Shown one piece after another: positions 24,581 through 33,979 of a DNA stretch of 64,000 nt. Source of the stretch: Phycisphaerae bacterium (lineage in GTDB: Bacteria > Planctomycetota > Phycisphaerae > UBA1845 > PWPN01); contig JAUCQB010000265.1 of the NCBI GenBank assembly GCA_030372985.1, positions 34,183-98,182 on the forward strand. Reading direction: 5' to 3'. A model generated the notes under the pieces. That model did no database searches. It had not been told where the DNA came from and worked only from the letters and a program-made list of their open reading frames with translations. The position numbers and the translations under genes are program-made. Position 1 is the stretch's first letter. The number at the start of each line of letters is the position of its first letter.

Positions 24581-26314
24581 ATGAGAATCCATGCCGTATG
24601 CATTTGCGTTGCGGTTCTGGTTAGCGCGGCCGTCAGTCCCCATCTCTTCGCTGAGCCGTGCTCAGGCTATAGCTTCACGCCGATCTTCTGCGACGACTTC
24701 GAGGAGTACTGCAGTCCGCCGCCCGCACAGGGTCAAGACTGTGCGGCCGGGTCAACCGCGGACAACGACGCATTTCGCGCAGTCTGGCCCGCCGACGGGA
24801 CTTGTGAAGCCACATCCCTGGAAAACTTCCTCGCCACCGGCACGGACGTCCAAGGTGTCTTTGGCGCTCAGTGCGTCCAGCGTGGTGAACGGGCCGAGGA
24901 AGGCTACAACTACATCTACCGGCATGTCCATGACCTGACCCCGGACATCATCGCTCATCCAGCGAATACTGGCAACGCCGATGCGATTGACGGCGCCGGT
25001 CCGATCGACGTGCCGCTTAACGGCAACAGCGTGCCGCCGGAATACGTCGATTCGATGAGCAGCACCTTGCGCCCCGAGGCGCTCAAAGGGACGTTTTATC
25101 TTCATCCGCTGGCCGATCCCACTCAATGGGGCAAGGGGGCGCTCGCCAACATGATCTACTACCACGAGTTGTTCCTGAACGACGATCGCGCCCCAACGGA
25201 CTTCACCGTCACGGAGTGTCCCTTCCTCCACGACTGCAACTGCAACCACCTGCACCCCGGCACGAAGGCATGCGCGACCGGCGAACAGAGCGATTGCGAC
25301 GGCGGCGTCCACGACGGCCAGACCTGCTCGACAGACGATCAGTGCACCGGCACCAATCGGCCCATCCTCCGGCGAACCGACAACCAGACCCACGCCAGCT
25401 TCGCGGTCGGCCTGATGTCGATTTACGACACCAATCCTTGCGACCTCGACCAGGGATGGGCCCCTTCGGAATGGCGGCTGGCGGTCTATGACGGCAAGAC
25501 CTGGCAGACGTTCCAGGCACCCCTGTTTGACATCCCCCTGACCAGCCCGGCGGACATCATGGACCTGTATCCGCTCTACGGCTGGAACCGGATTGATTTT
25601 GCGATCGGAGCCGAGGACATCGAGGTCCGCCTGACGAACATTCAGTCGCAGGCCCTGTACAGCGGCATCGGCGCCTGCATTTTCGGCACCTGCAAAGGGG
25701 GCGCCGACAATAACGAGTCGTGCAGGACTGACGCCGACTGTGCCGCCGGGGCCCCGCTGATCCCCAATGAGTACCTCGTCGCGCGGGTGCCGCGGAAGTA
25801 CAAAGGGCCGTTCAATAAGTACGCGATCGGGCCTGGGAAAGGCCGCGACCTCACCGACCCCCAGAATCCCGGTGCCGAGCAGTGTCTGCCGGCTTTCTCC
25901 ACCGCGGACATCATCTCGGATGAGATCGTGCTGTACGACGGGACGTTTGTCGCGCTGAGCGGAGCCTGTTGCCTGGCGGGTGACTGCAGCATCAGCACCC
26001 GAAACGCCTGCGAATCCGCGGGCGGCGTGTTCCACGGCTTTGAAAGCACCTGCGAAGAAATCATCTGCTGCCCGGAGCCTTTCGCCGATTCTGACCGGGA
26101 CGGCGACGTGGATCAAAGCGACTTCGGGGTTTTCCAGGCCTGTTTCACAGGACCGGGCGGCACGCTGAGCGGCAACGTGTGTACCTGCCTTGACCGCACC
26201 GACAGCACCGGTGAGGGCCCGCCCGACAACGCCATCGATTCGGGCGACTGGAACCGATTCGAGGCCTGCGCCAGCGGCGCGGGCATTCCGGCAGACGTCA
26301 ATTGCGGCGGCTGA
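24581..26314 (+). CDS. Secreted protein with C-terminal dockerin-like EF-hand pair
   Basis: A 577-residue protein. The ATG at 24581 has AGGAGAAGGAG just upstream and starts a signal peptide (HAVCICVAVLVSAAVSPHLFA). The mature part opens with FTPIFCDDFEEYC, a pattern I associate with lectin/concanavalin-like secreted proteins of Phycisphaerae, and is Cys-rich with several paired cysteines. The C-terminal ~80 residues have FADSDRDGDVDQSDFGVFQACFTG and a second partial loop (DNAIDSGDWNRFEACASG), which resemble a type I dockerin. The catalytic role, if any, is unknown. It probably sits on the cell surface or is secreted. It may take part in polysaccharide use, given the sulfatase operon next to it. 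Confidence 0.65.
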   Translation: MRIHAVCICVAVLVSAAVSPHLFAEPCSGYSFTPIFCDDFEEYCSPPPAQGQDCAAGSTADNDAFRAVWPADGTCEATSLENFLATGTDVQGVFGAQCVQRGERAEEGYNYIYRHVHDLTPDIIAHPANTGNADAIDGAGPIDVPLNGNSVPPEYVDSMSSTLRPEALKGTFYLHPLADPTQWGKGALANMIYYHELFLNDDRAPTDFTVTECPFLHDCNCNHLHPGTKACATGEQSDCDGGVHDGQTCSTDDQCTGTNRPILRRTDNQTHASFAVGLMSIYDTNPCDLDQGWAPSEWRLAVYDGKTWQTFQAPLFDIPLTSPADIMDLYPLYGWNRIDFAIGAEDIEVRLTNIQSQALYSGIGACIFGTCKGGADNNESCRTDADCAAGAPLIPNEYLVARVPRKYKGPFNKYAIGPGKGRDLTDPQNPGAEQCLPAFSTADIISDEIVLYDGTFVALSGACCLAGDCSISTRNACESAGGVFHGFESTCEEIICCPEPFADSDRDGDVDQSDFGVFQACFTGPGGTLSGNVCTCLDRTDSTGEGPPDNAIDSGDWNRFEACASGAGIPADVNCGG

Positions 26315-26534
26315 CACCATACACAGCACCGCATGCTGTCAGCACCATCTGGTCATCGACCCACGTGGTGAGGCGGCACGCGATGCTCCTCAGTTGGACA
26401 TCGATAGAGGCGACAGTCTCGCCCCCACACATCCTCGAAGAACACTTGCCAACCCCTGTTTGGGCGACGATGATTCCGGACAGCGGGGTGCATGAATTGG
26501 GCCTTTGGTCCATCCCCCGCGCAAAGGAGAAGCC

Positions 26535-28022
26535 ATGACCAGGCGATCGTCCAGTGTGCTGATTGTTTCTCAGGCCGTCTTGTTGTTCTTGGCGGGCGTT
26601 GCCGGGGCCGCTGAAGTGCGGAAATCGGTGGTCAAGATCTTTTCGACGAAGAGCCCGCCGAACATGTTCCGGCCGTGGGAAATCACCCCGCCGAGCGAAG
26701 CCACGGGCTCGGGGGTGATCATCGAAGGCGGGCGCATCCTGACCAACGCTCACGTGGTCTCGTGGGCGCAGCAGATCTACGTCCAGCCCAACGAGTCCTC
26801 CGAGAAACTCGACGCGACGGTCGAACACATCGCCGAGGACTGCGATCTTGCCATCCTCAGCGTGGATGACAAGGACGCAATCAAAGACCTCAAGCCGGTT
26901 CCCTTGGCCGAGAAGCTGCCTCCGCTCAAGACCAAGATCAACGTGCTGGGTTTCCCGGTCGGGGGCGACACGCTGTCGGTGACCGAGGGCGTCGTGTCGC
27001 GGATCGAATGGGCCCCCTACAACTACGGGACCATGGCCATCCGCATCCAGGTTGATGCGGCGATCAATCCAGGCAACAGCGGCGGGCCTGGAATCGTCGA
27101 TGACACCGTTGCCGGCATCGTGTTCAGTCGGCTGCGCGAAGGCGACAACATCGGCTACCTGATCCCGGCCGAGGTGATCCAGCATTTTCTGGACGATTTC
27201 AAGGCAGACGGCAAGTACGACGGCTTTCCTCGACTCCGCATCAGCGGGGCGACCCTGGAGAACCCGTCGCTGCGCGACTACCTCAAGCTGGAGCGGGAGC
27301 AGACGGGCCTGGTGATCCACCGTATTGACCGACCCGACCTCGAAGACAAGATCAAGGTCTGGGACGTGGTTTCGGCCTGCGAAGGCGTGAACGTCGACAA
27401 CCTGGGAATGATACCCATCGGCGAAGGGCTGCGTGTGGGATGGGGCTACCTCGTCTCTCGAAAGGCGCCAGGCAGTACGGTCAAACTGAAGCTGATCCGC
27501 GATGCCAAACTCGTCGACATCGAAGTGACCACAGTGACCAAGGACAACGGACTGGTCCAGCGGATGACCGGAAAGAAGCCGACGTACTTCATTTACGGAG
27601 GACTCGTCTTCACGCCGGTCACCTCCGAGATGATCATGACTATCCCGAGTCAAGCGTTCGCGTACCTGGGGTCAAGAGGCGCACTACTGACCAAGAGGAT
27701 CGACGACGACCGCAAGGATCCCGGCGACGAGATCGTTGTGCTCTGCTGCCCCATTCTGCCGCACAAGATCACCAAGGGCTACGGTGTCTCGCCGCTCTCG
27801 GTGATCACACACGTGAACGACAAGCCAGTCAAGAGCCTGCGGCATCTGATCGGCCTGATTAAGGAGAACAAGGAGCCGTTCATCATCTTCCGGTTCGAGG
27901 AAGACAACGAGGAAAAGATCGTCCTGGAACCGAAACTGGTTGACAAGTTCGGTGACGAGATCTTGCGAAACAATAACATTCCCAGCGACCGATCGGAGGA
28001 CCTGAAGGATGTGTGGCCGTGA
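26535..28022 (+). CDS. Secreted Deg-type trypsin-like serine protease
   Basis: A 495-residue protein with a signal peptide (SVLIVSQAVLLFLAGVAGA). The catalytic triad is visible: His73 in TNAHVV, Asp104 in EDCDLAIL and Ser182 in PGNSGGP. The C-terminal ~270 residues contain one clear PDZ-like part (GLVIHRIDRPD to TVKLKLIRDAK) and a second diverged region, ending IPSDRSEDL. This layout resembles the Deg9/Deg10-like group more than DegP itself. Such proteases degrade misfolded envelope proteins. The ATG at 26535 has AAGGAG six bases upstream. Its end overlaps the next gene by 14 bases, so the two are co-translated. Confidence 0.85.
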   Translation: MTRRSSSVLIVSQAVLLFLAGVAGAAEVRKSVVKIFSTKSPPNMFRPWEITPPSEATGSGVIIEGGRILTNAHVVSWAQQIYVQPNESSEKLDATVEHIAEDCDLAILSVDDKDAIKDLKPVPLAEKLPPLKTKINVLGFPVGGDTLSVTEGVVSRIEWAPYNYGTMAIRIQVDAAINPGNSGGPGIVDDTVAGIVFSRLREGDNIGYLIPAEVIQHFLDDFKADGKYDGFPRLRISGATLENPSLRDYLKLEREQTGLVIHRIDRPDLEDKIKVWDVVSACEGVNVDNLGMIPIGEGLRVGWGYLVSRKAPGSTVKLKLIRDAKLVDIEVTTVTKDNGLVQRMTGKKPTYFIYGGLVFTPVTSEMIMTIPSQAFAYLGSRGALLTKRIDDDRKDPGDEIVVLCCPILPHKITKGYGVSPLSVITHVNDKPVKSLRHLIGLIKENKEPFIIFRFEEDNEEKIVLEPKLVDKFGDEILRNNNIPSDRSEDLKDVWP

Positions 28023-29199
28023 TCACCGCGTTGTGTCGAGCATCGTTGCGATTCTGAACCTGGCGTGGGTCGGGCCGGCCCTGGCTGATGGGTCCGCGGT
28101 GACGCGTTCGGCCCCGGGCGAACGCAACAAGCCAACCAAGCCTTGGCTGGCCCTGGCCGATTATCCTCGTCCGCCCGGTCCTGACACAGGCTGGGGCATC
28201 CACGACAACCCCAACTGCATGTGGGTGCCCTCGGACCCGGACGCGTTCTTCAAGGAACTCAAGGGCAGATACGGGTTCAGTTGGTTCAAGGTGCTGGCCT
28301 GCGGGGCCAACAAGATTGAGGTGGTGAAAGCCTGCCGTCGCCAGGGAGTTGAGCCGGTGGTGCGGATCTACACCGATCGCCCGGCCCCCTTCTATCCGCG
28401 CGAGGGACAGGAAGAGAAGGAGTTCCGCAGGCTGGTCAATGAGTACGTCAAGGCCGGGGCCCGCTATATCGAGTCGGGCAACGAGCCGAACCTGAGTCTG
28501 GAGTGGGCGGCCGGCGAATGGGACAAGCCCGACCGCACCGGACGGCTCTGCAGGCAGTGGCTGCGGGTCAAACCGATGATCGCGGAGGAAGGCGGCATCC
28601 CGGTCTTCTACGCCATGAGCGTCGGCGGCGAGGACAAGCGTTCCGCCGGCCTGTGGTGGCAGGACTGCTTCGAGACCTTCAAGAAATGGGACAAGATCGA
28701 GGAGGCCTTCGCCGGAGCGGCCTTCGGCGCCCACCTCGGCACGGCCAACCACCCGCTCGACTACCCGTTCGACGCCAAACGCAACATGCCGCACGCCACC
28801 AAGGCGGAGCGGATCGACTCGCTGATGAAGAACAACACCTGCTACCTCGGCGTGGAGTTGCTCATTCACCTGATGGGCCAGTACCTGCCCCACCCGATTC
28901 CGATCCTCAGCACCGAGGGCGGCACCTTCCCCGACAACCAGGACGACAAGGGCTATCCGAAGATCACCCCCGAACTGCACCGCGACTACAACATGGGCAT
29001 CTTCGAGCGGTTCAACCCCAAGCATCCCGAGTACTGGGGCGATCCGCTGTTCGCCCAGATGTCATGGATCTACCACGCCGACGGCGGCGTCTTCGCCATC
29101 GACAGTTGGTTCGACAACCCCAAGTACGGCCGCATGCCCATCCTGGATGCGCTGGAGAAAGCGGAGAAGTTCGACCGGGGGATGATCTTTCGGAAGTGA
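28009..29199 (+). CDS. Secreted glycosidase-like TIM-barrel protein (clan GH-A type)
   Basis: A 396-residue protein with a probable signal peptide (VVSSIVAILNLAWVGPALA). It has the pattern of clan A retaining glycosidases. YIESGNEPNLSLEW holds the acid/base Glu after strand 4, and ILSTEGGTF the nucleophile Glu after strand 7. Strands such as FSWFKVLACG and EPVVRIYTD fit a barrel. I cannot place it in a numbered family. GGAGG lies nine bases before the ATG, inside the upstream protease gene that it overlaps by 14 bases. It pairs a protease and a glycosidase in one transcript. Confidence 0.6.
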   Translation: MCGRDHRVVSSIVAILNLAWVGPALADGSAVTRSAPGERNKPTKPWLALADYPRPPGPDTGWGIHDNPNCMWVPSDPDAFFKELKGRYGFSWFKVLACGANKIEVVKACRRQGVEPVVRIYTDRPAPFYPREGQEEKEFRRLVNEYVKAGARYIESGNEPNLSLEWAAGEWDKPDRTGRLCRQWLRVKPMIAEEGGIPVFYAMSVGGEDKRSAGLWWQDCFETFKKWDKIEEAFAGAAFGAHLGTANHPLDYPFDAKRNMPHATKAERIDSLMKNNTCYLGVELLIHLMGQYLPHPIPILSTEGGTFPDNQDDKGYPKITPELHRDYNMGIFERFNPKHPEYWGDPLFAQMSWIYHADGGVFAIDSWFDNPKYGRMPILDALEKAEKFDRGMIFRK

Positions 29200-29220
29200 A
29201 CGGAAACCCGAGAGCAACGC

Positions 29221-29553
29221 TCAGGATCGCGGTTCTCGGCGACGTTTTCGCTTGGCACGCACCTTGGTAAGATTTCGCACGTCCAGAAGGTCCTGTGCGC
29301 GGCCGGCCAAACGCTTGTTCTTGATCACGTGCTGAACAGATCTCTGAAGTCTGAGCTCGGGGACATCCTCGCCTCGCATCCGGTAGACTTCTTTCACCAT
29401 CTCTCGCATCGCCCGCCAGCGGCCTTCCACACCGACACGGCGCCAGAACTCGATGTCAAAGCTGCGATCAGCATCCTTGAGTGATACAAGCCGTGCCATC
29501 ACCACGGGGCGTTTGGCCTTCTTCTCAGCAGTGTTGCGGCGTCTCTTCGGCAT
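29221..29553 (-). CDS. Small basic protein, possible antitoxin-like orphan
   Basis: A 110-residue protein (92 if the ATG at 29499 is used). The core MARLVSLKDADRSFDIEFWRR...EMVKEVYRMRGEDVPELRLQRSVQHV resembles small proteins that I recall as often encoded beside nucleotidyltransferase-like genes in gene pairs suspected to be toxin-antitoxin modules. No such partner is seen here. The C-terminus is strongly basic (KVRAKRKRRREPRS), consistent with nucleic acid binding. It lies convergent to the glycosidase gene, whose stop is 22 bases away. The family assignment is from memory and uncertain. Confidence 0.5.
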   Translation of the reverse strand: MPKRRRNTAEKKAKRPVVMARLVSLKDADRSFDIEFWRRVGVEGRWRAMREMVKEVYRMRGEDVPELRLQRSVQHVIKNKRLAGRAQDLLDVRNLTKVRAKRKRRREPRS

Positions 29554-29619
29554 GCTCGCTTATGGTAACCGTCCATCTGCCGCCGGCCAGCTTCGAGCGA
29601 CAGACAGGCCGTCGAGGAA

Positions 29620-29649
29620 CTGACATCCTCTGCGGCGGCGTGGTATAAT
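29620..29649 (+). promoter_or_regulatory. Sigma-70 promoter of the GH39-like gene
   Basis: CTGACA, an 18-base spacer and a perfect TATAAT (29644-29649). The start codon follows about 50 bases later. Confidence 0.65.
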
Positions 29650-29699
29650 CAGTGCCGGCGGAGTATTTAATCCACTATCCTCGGCCTTGGAGGCTGACA

Positions 29700-31628
29700 G
29701 TGCGGAAGGTGTGCGTGGCCACGATGGTCCTGGTTTTGGCCGGCCGGCTCGAAGCGGCGACGGTCTCCGTCGACTTCGGTCAGGTGGTCTGGGCTCAGAA
29801 CATGCGATATGGGACCAACGAGGTCTCCGGCCAGCTCCGGCCGAGCTCGATCGCTCCGGCTCGGCTGCGCGAGATCAACAGCCGCTCCTGCCGCTATTGG
29901 CTGAGCGGCGACGTGCGGCCAAGCTCGACAAGCTGGGATTGGTCGGTGCTTGACCAGGGAGTGGACAAGCTCGTCGCGGCCGGGGCCGAGCCGATGGTCT
30001 GCTTTGCAGGCATCCCGGATTGGATGGCCGCGACACCGTACCCGGACAAGCCGGACACTTACAACCACCCGCGCGATATGGCCGAGTGGGGCGCCTACTG
30101 CGTCAGCATCGTCCAGCGCTGCCGGTCACGCGGCTACCCGGTTGAGTCGTGGAAGTGGAAGATCTGGAACGAGCCCAACAACGGCGGTGTATCCGGGAGC
30201 TGGTCGACCGAGCAGTATCTCGAGCTTTACGACGCCGCGGCAACGGCGCTGCGGGCGGCATTCCCGAACATCCAGATCGGCGGACCATCAACCGACCACC
30301 CCAGCGAGAACTGGATCGTTCCGCTGCTCGGCGGCCACGACGTGCAGTTCATCACCTGGCATCGTTACGGCGCGTGGGACCCGACCTTCAGCAAATCCAG
30401 CTCCAGCTACCTGGCCGAGACATCCATATACGGCGACTGGGCCAACATGGTCGAAACCTGGATCGAGGAGGAGCGGCCGGGTGAGGGCATTCTGAACGTC
30501 TGCGGCGAGATCAACCTCAACGCCTACTGCTGTCCGATCGAAGACCGCATCTGGGAACCCATGCTGATTCCGTGGTACGCCTCCGTCATGCGGCACCTGA
30601 TGTTGAACGGCTGCGACATCGAGCAGTTCTTCGTCGGCACGGACAAGAGCTGGCCGAACTTCGGCCTTTTTCTCGGCGCCGGTGACAACGCCGGGCTCCG
30701 CAGCCCCGCGTTTTGGGGCAAGCGGCTGTTCAGCTCCGCCGCTCGGGCGGGCTGCCGGATCATGAGCACTGAGGTCGACGGCTCGACGGTGCTCGAAGCC
30801 CTGGCGACACAACTGCCCCAGGGCCCGCGGTACATCACGCTGATCAACAAGACCGCTGCAAACACGAGTGTTACGGTGACTATTGCCGGAGCCCCCGTCA
30901 CCGGCGGCGTGTGGTACACCATGGATGCGGCCGCCTACGCCACAGGCGGCATTGTCACCGCCTTAGCCCCCGGGGGAAACCAGCAGACGGCCACGCTTCA
31001 GGGTTACGGCGTCAGCGTGTTGGAACTCTGTGTGGACGGCCAGCCTTGCGTGCCCGATCGCGACAACGACGGCCTGGCGAACCTGTTCGACAACTGCCCG
31101 GATGCGCCGAACCCCAACCAGGCTGATGGTGACAGAGATGGCTGGGGCGACGTGTGTGATCCATGTGCGCACGATCCACTCAACGACGACGATGGCGACG
31201 GGGTCTGCGGCAACGTTGACAACTGCACCGGAGCGGCCAACCCCGGTCAGGAGGACTTCGACAGTGACCGCGTGGGCGACGCCTGCGACAACTGTCCGAC
31301 CGATGCCAACGCGACCCAGGCGGACAGCGACGCTGACGGCGTCGGCGATGCCTGTGACCTGTGCCCGGAGACCCCGGCCGGCGCCTACATCGCATCCACC
31401 GGATGTCCGACCCCGCGGGCGGATTTCGATCACGACGGGGACGTCGACCAGGAGGATCATGGTCACCTGCAAATCTGCTATAGCGGGCCCGGCATCCCTC
31501 AGCAGACGCCCGCGTGCCTCGACGCGAGACTCGATGAAGATGAAGACGTCGATCAGAGCGACTTCGCGGTGTTTCAGGGGTGCATGAGAGGGCCGGGTGT
31601 CGCTGTCGAGCCTGATTGCGCTCAATAG
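29700..31628 (+). CDS. Secreted GH39-like glycosidase with thrombospondin-3 and dockerin-like repeats
   Basis: A 642-residue protein. The GTG at 29700 is chosen because GGAGG lies six bases upstream and a signal peptide follows at once (VCVATMVLVLAGRLEA). The catalytic barrel resembles GH39 and related clan A enzymes: WKWKIWNEPNNGG carries the acid/base Glu and ILNVCGEINLN a candidate nucleophile Glu. A small beta domain follows. The tail has four calcium-binding thrombospondin type 3 repeats (DRDNDGLANLFDNCPDAPNPNQ), then two dockerin-like EF loops (DFDHDGDVDQEDHGHLQIC; DEDEDVDQSDFAVFQGC). It is likely a surface-held polysaccharide-degrading enzyme; the substrate is unknown. Confidence 0.75.
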   Translation: MRKVCVATMVLVLAGRLEAATVSVDFGQVVWAQNMRYGTNEVSGQLRPSSIAPARLREINSRSCRYWLSGDVRPSSTSWDWSVLDQGVDKLVAAGAEPMVCFAGIPDWMAATPYPDKPDTYNHPRDMAEWGAYCVSIVQRCRSRGYPVESWKWKIWNEPNNGGVSGSWSTEQYLELYDAAATALRAAFPNIQIGGPSTDHPSENWIVPLLGGHDVQFITWHRYGAWDPTFSKSSSSYLAETSIYGDWANMVETWIEEERPGEGILNVCGEINLNAYCCPIEDRIWEPMLIPWYASVMRHLMLNGCDIEQFFVGTDKSWPNFGLFLGAGDNAGLRSPAFWGKRLFSSAARAGCRIMSTEVDGSTVLEALATQLPQGPRYITLINKTAANTSVTVTIAGAPVTGGVWYTMDAAAYATGGIVTALAPGGNQQTATLQGYGVSVLELCVDGQPCVPDRDNDGLANLFDNCPDAPNPNQADGDRDGWGDVCDPCAHDPLNDDDGDGVCGNVDNCTGAANPGQEDFDSDRVGDACDNCPTDANATQADSDADGVGDACDLCPETPAGAYIASTGCPTPRADFDHDGDVDQEDHGHLQICYSGPGIPQQTPACLDARLDEDEDVDQSDFAVFQGCMRGPGVAVEPDCAQ

Positions 31629-31750
31629 AGTGGCCAACGCCCGTCCAGCGGCCAACAGCAGCCAGGCTTTGCTCCCCAAAACCGCTGCTTGACCAGCCTC
31701 GGGACTGCCATTCTCCATTCCTCATCATTCACACGTTGCAGACGTGCAAC

Positions 31751-33394
31751 ATGAGGCCTTACATTGATGCGATGCCGATCGCGGTCCGAGGATTGACGCT
31801 GGGGCTTGATGAGCCCGAAGACCTGCTGCCTGACCGGGCGGCCAAACGGCTGCGCGTGAAGCGCGAGGACATCCGCGTGTGGGCCCTCGTGCGCCGCTCG
31901 CTCGATGCCCGGCGACACGATCAGTTGGGCTTTGTCTACACCGTCGAGCTGGCCCTGAGCGGCCCGCCCAGGCGAGAGGCACAGTTGGTCAAACGCCTGC
32001 GCCGTGCCGACGTGGCCTTGATCAAGTGCGAGGAGCCGCCGCTGCTGGAGCCGGGCAGCGAGCCCCTGCCCGGCCGTCCGGTGGTTGTCGGGTTCGGGCC
32101 GTCGGGCATGTTCGCTGCCCTGCTGCTCGCCCGGCACGGGTATCGCCCCCTGGTCATCGATCGCGGACCGGACGTCAAGACGCGACATCGCGACATCCTG
32201 GTCGGCTTCTACCGCGAGCACCGCTTCAACCCCGAATCCAACCTGCTCTTCGGCGAAGGCGGGGCCGGCACGTACTCCGACGGCAAGCTCTACACGCGGG
32301 TCAACGATCCGCGCATCCGGTTCATCTTGGAAACCTTCTACCACCACGGGGCCGAGCCCGACATCCTCATCGACGGCCGGCCTCATATCGGATCGGACAA
32401 GCTGCCGGGAATCTGCCGGCGGATTCGCCAGCGTATCGAGCAGCTCGGCGGAGAAATCCGCTTCGCCGCCCGCCTCGATGACGTCGTCATGCGCGATGGA
32501 GCCCTTTCGGCCGTCGTGGTCAACGGCGAGACGATCGCGTGCGGGCCCGTGATCCTGGCCGTCGGGCACTCGGCTCGCGACACGCTCCGAATGCTCGGCC
32601 GTCGCGGCGTCACCTTCGAGCCCAAGCCCTTCCAGCTCGGCGTGCGTATCGAGCACCCGCAGGCCATGGTCGACCGCTGGCAGTACGGTCCGCACTGCGG
32701 GCATCATCGCCTGCCGCCCGCTGAGTATCATCTGATCGCCAAAGGCGCCGCCGGCCTGCGCGGCGACATGTTCAGCTTCTGCATGTGCCCGGGCGGGATC
32801 ATCCTGCCGACCAACGAGTCGCCCGGCGAGATCTCCACCAACGGGGCCAGCCGCTCGCGCCGCAACAGCCCCCTGGCTAACAGCGGCCTCGTCGTCACCA
32901 TCGATCCGCGCGAGGCCCATGCGCCGGTGCAGACCGATCCGCTGGCGGCATTCGATTTCCTCGAGCAGATCGAGCGAACGGCCTTCGAAATCACCGGCCA
33001 ATCGTACAAATTGCCCGCTCAACGGGCGTGCGACTTCATCCAGGGTCGCCCCTCCGACGGCAAGCTGGAAACCAGCTATCCGCTCGGCGGGCAGTGGTCC
33101 GACCTGCGGCGGATCCTGCCCGAATGGGTCGCCCAATCCATCGCCCGCGGCATCGAGCAACTCGGCCGCCGCCTGCCCGGCTTCGGCGGGGCTGAGGCAC
33201 TGGTCGCCGCCCCCGAAAGCCGCGCCAGTGGCCCGATCCGCATGATCCGCGATCCGCAAACCCGCGAGTCGGTCTCCACAAAAAACCTCTACCCCGTCGG
33301 CGAGGGCGCCGGCTACGCCGGAGGTATCATCTCCGCGGCGGTGGACGGACTGAAATCGGCGGAGACGATCATTTCTCGTTTCAGGCCCTACTAA
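31751..33394 (+). CDS. FAD-dependent oxidoreductase (HI0933/dehydrogenase-like)
   Basis: A 547-residue cytoplasmic protein starting MRPYIDAMPIAVRG (31751; MPIAV at 31772 is also possible). The N-terminal ~100 residues are a small domain (KRLRVKREDIRVWALVRRSLDAR). The FAD-binding Rossmann motif VVVGFGPSGMFAALLLARHGY...DRG is at 111-139, with NLLFGEGGAGTYSDGKLYTR later and a C-terminal YPVGEGAGYAGGIISAAVDG. This layout matches a widespread family annotated as NAD(P)/FAD-dependent oxidoreductase whose substrate is not known. CPGGIILPTNES is a typical family motif. No neighbour suggests a pathway. Confidence 0.85.
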   Translation: MRPYIDAMPIAVRGLTLGLDEPEDLLPDRAAKRLRVKREDIRVWALVRRSLDARRHDQLGFVYTVELALSGPPRREAQLVKRLRRADVALIKCEEPPLLEPGSEPLPGRPVVVGFGPSGMFAALLLARHGYRPLVIDRGPDVKTRHRDILVGFYREHRFNPESNLLFGEGGAGTYSDGKLYTRVNDPRIRFILETFYHHGAEPDILIDGRPHIGSDKLPGICRRIRQRIEQLGGEIRFAARLDDVVMRDGALSAVVVNGETIACGPVILAVGHSARDTLRMLGRRGVTFEPKPFQLGVRIEHPQAMVDRWQYGPHCGHHRLPPAEYHLIAKGAAGLRGDMFSFCMCPGGIILPTNESPGEISTNGASRSRRNSPLANSGLVVTIDPREAHAPVQTDPLAAFDFLEQIERTAFEITGQSYKLPAQRACDFIQGRPSDGKLETSYPLGGQWSDLRRILPEWVAQSIARGIEQLGRRLPGFGGAEALVAAPESRASGPIRMIRDPQTRESVSTKNLYPVGEGAGYAGGIISAAVDGLKSAETIISRFRPY

Positions 33395-33466
33395 CAGCCT
33401 GTCCGCCTCGAATACTTCAAGTGCATGAGCAACAGTGGTATAATATAATAGGGCATCAGGTGAATC

Positions 33467-33673
33467 ATGGTCTGGCAAGATTACATCGAAGAACGTCCTG
33501 ACGTGATGATGGGCAGACCGGTGTTCAAAGGGACCCGGATCACGGTCGAACACGTCCTGGCTGAACTGGGTCGCGGGATGGATGAGGCCGAGCTTCTGGC
33601 GGGCCACCCCAGGCTGACGGAGGACCACATCCGCGCCGCCCTTCCTTTGCGCGGTGATTCAGGCTCGGGGTAG
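33467..33673 (+). CDS. DUF433 family protein, likely solitary antitoxin
   Basis: A 68-residue protein with the DUF433 pattern: RPDVMMGRPVFKGTRITVEHVLAELGRGMDEAELLAGHPRLTEDHIRAAL. DUF433 proteins carry a helix-turn-helix-like fold and are usually the antitoxin of a DUF5615 PIN-like toxin. No such toxin follows here; the next genes are HicB and HicA. The C-terminus (PLRGDSGSG) is short, so the end may be altered. Two overlapping TATAAT boxes (33439-33444 and 33444-33449) lie 18-28 bases before the ATG, and CAGGTGA serves as ribosome binding site. Confidence 0.8.
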   Translation: MVWQDYIEERPDVMMGRPVFKGTRITVEHVLAELGRGMDEAELLAGHPRLTEDHIRAALPLRGDSGSG

Positions 33674-33772
33674 TGGGTAACCACGAAAACCCAAACGGAC
33701 GCGCCTCGGAGTACGGTGATGTCTCCAGCACCTGCATGCTGGGAAGCTTTAGGGGAGCCATGAGGAACGAAC

Positions 33773-33979
33773 ATGAACGAAGTCATCTTTCTGGTCGAGG
33801 AAGCCCCGGAAGGCGGATACACTGCCCGGGCCCTGGGCGAGGCCATCTTCACGGAAGCCGAAACGCTGGACGAACTGCGAGCGAATGTCCGCGAGGCTGT
33901 TGAGTGCCACTTCGACGCGAACAACCGCCCAAAGATCATCCGACTGCACATGGTGCGCGAGGAAGTCATCTCCACATGA
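33773..33979 (+). CDS. HicB-like antitoxin
   Basis: A 68-residue protein. MNEVIFLVEEAPEGGYTARALGEAIFTEAETLDELRANVREAVECHF is the partial-RNase-H-like fold of short HicB antitoxins (EGGY..., then a helix). This short form lacks the C-terminal DNA-binding domain of longer HicB proteins. It neutralises the HicA toxin encoded next. The stop codon overlaps the hicA start (ATGA), so the pair is coupled, with antitoxin first. Proteins of this kind are sometimes misnamed as oxoisovalerate dehydrogenase subunits. Confidence 0.85.
   Translation: MNEVIFLVEEAPEGGYTARALGEAIFTEAETLDELRANVREAVECHFDANNRPKIIRLHMVREEVIST

Noticed and set aside
29253..29269. Sigma-54-like string TGGCACGCACCTTGGT
   Set aside because: The essential GC of the -12 element is missing, it lies inside a coding region, and no gene is suitably placed downstream.
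31622..33628. 668-codon minus-strand ORF
   Set aside because: Antisense to the FAD oxidoreductase, which has a clear Rossmann motif; no domain in the mirror frame.
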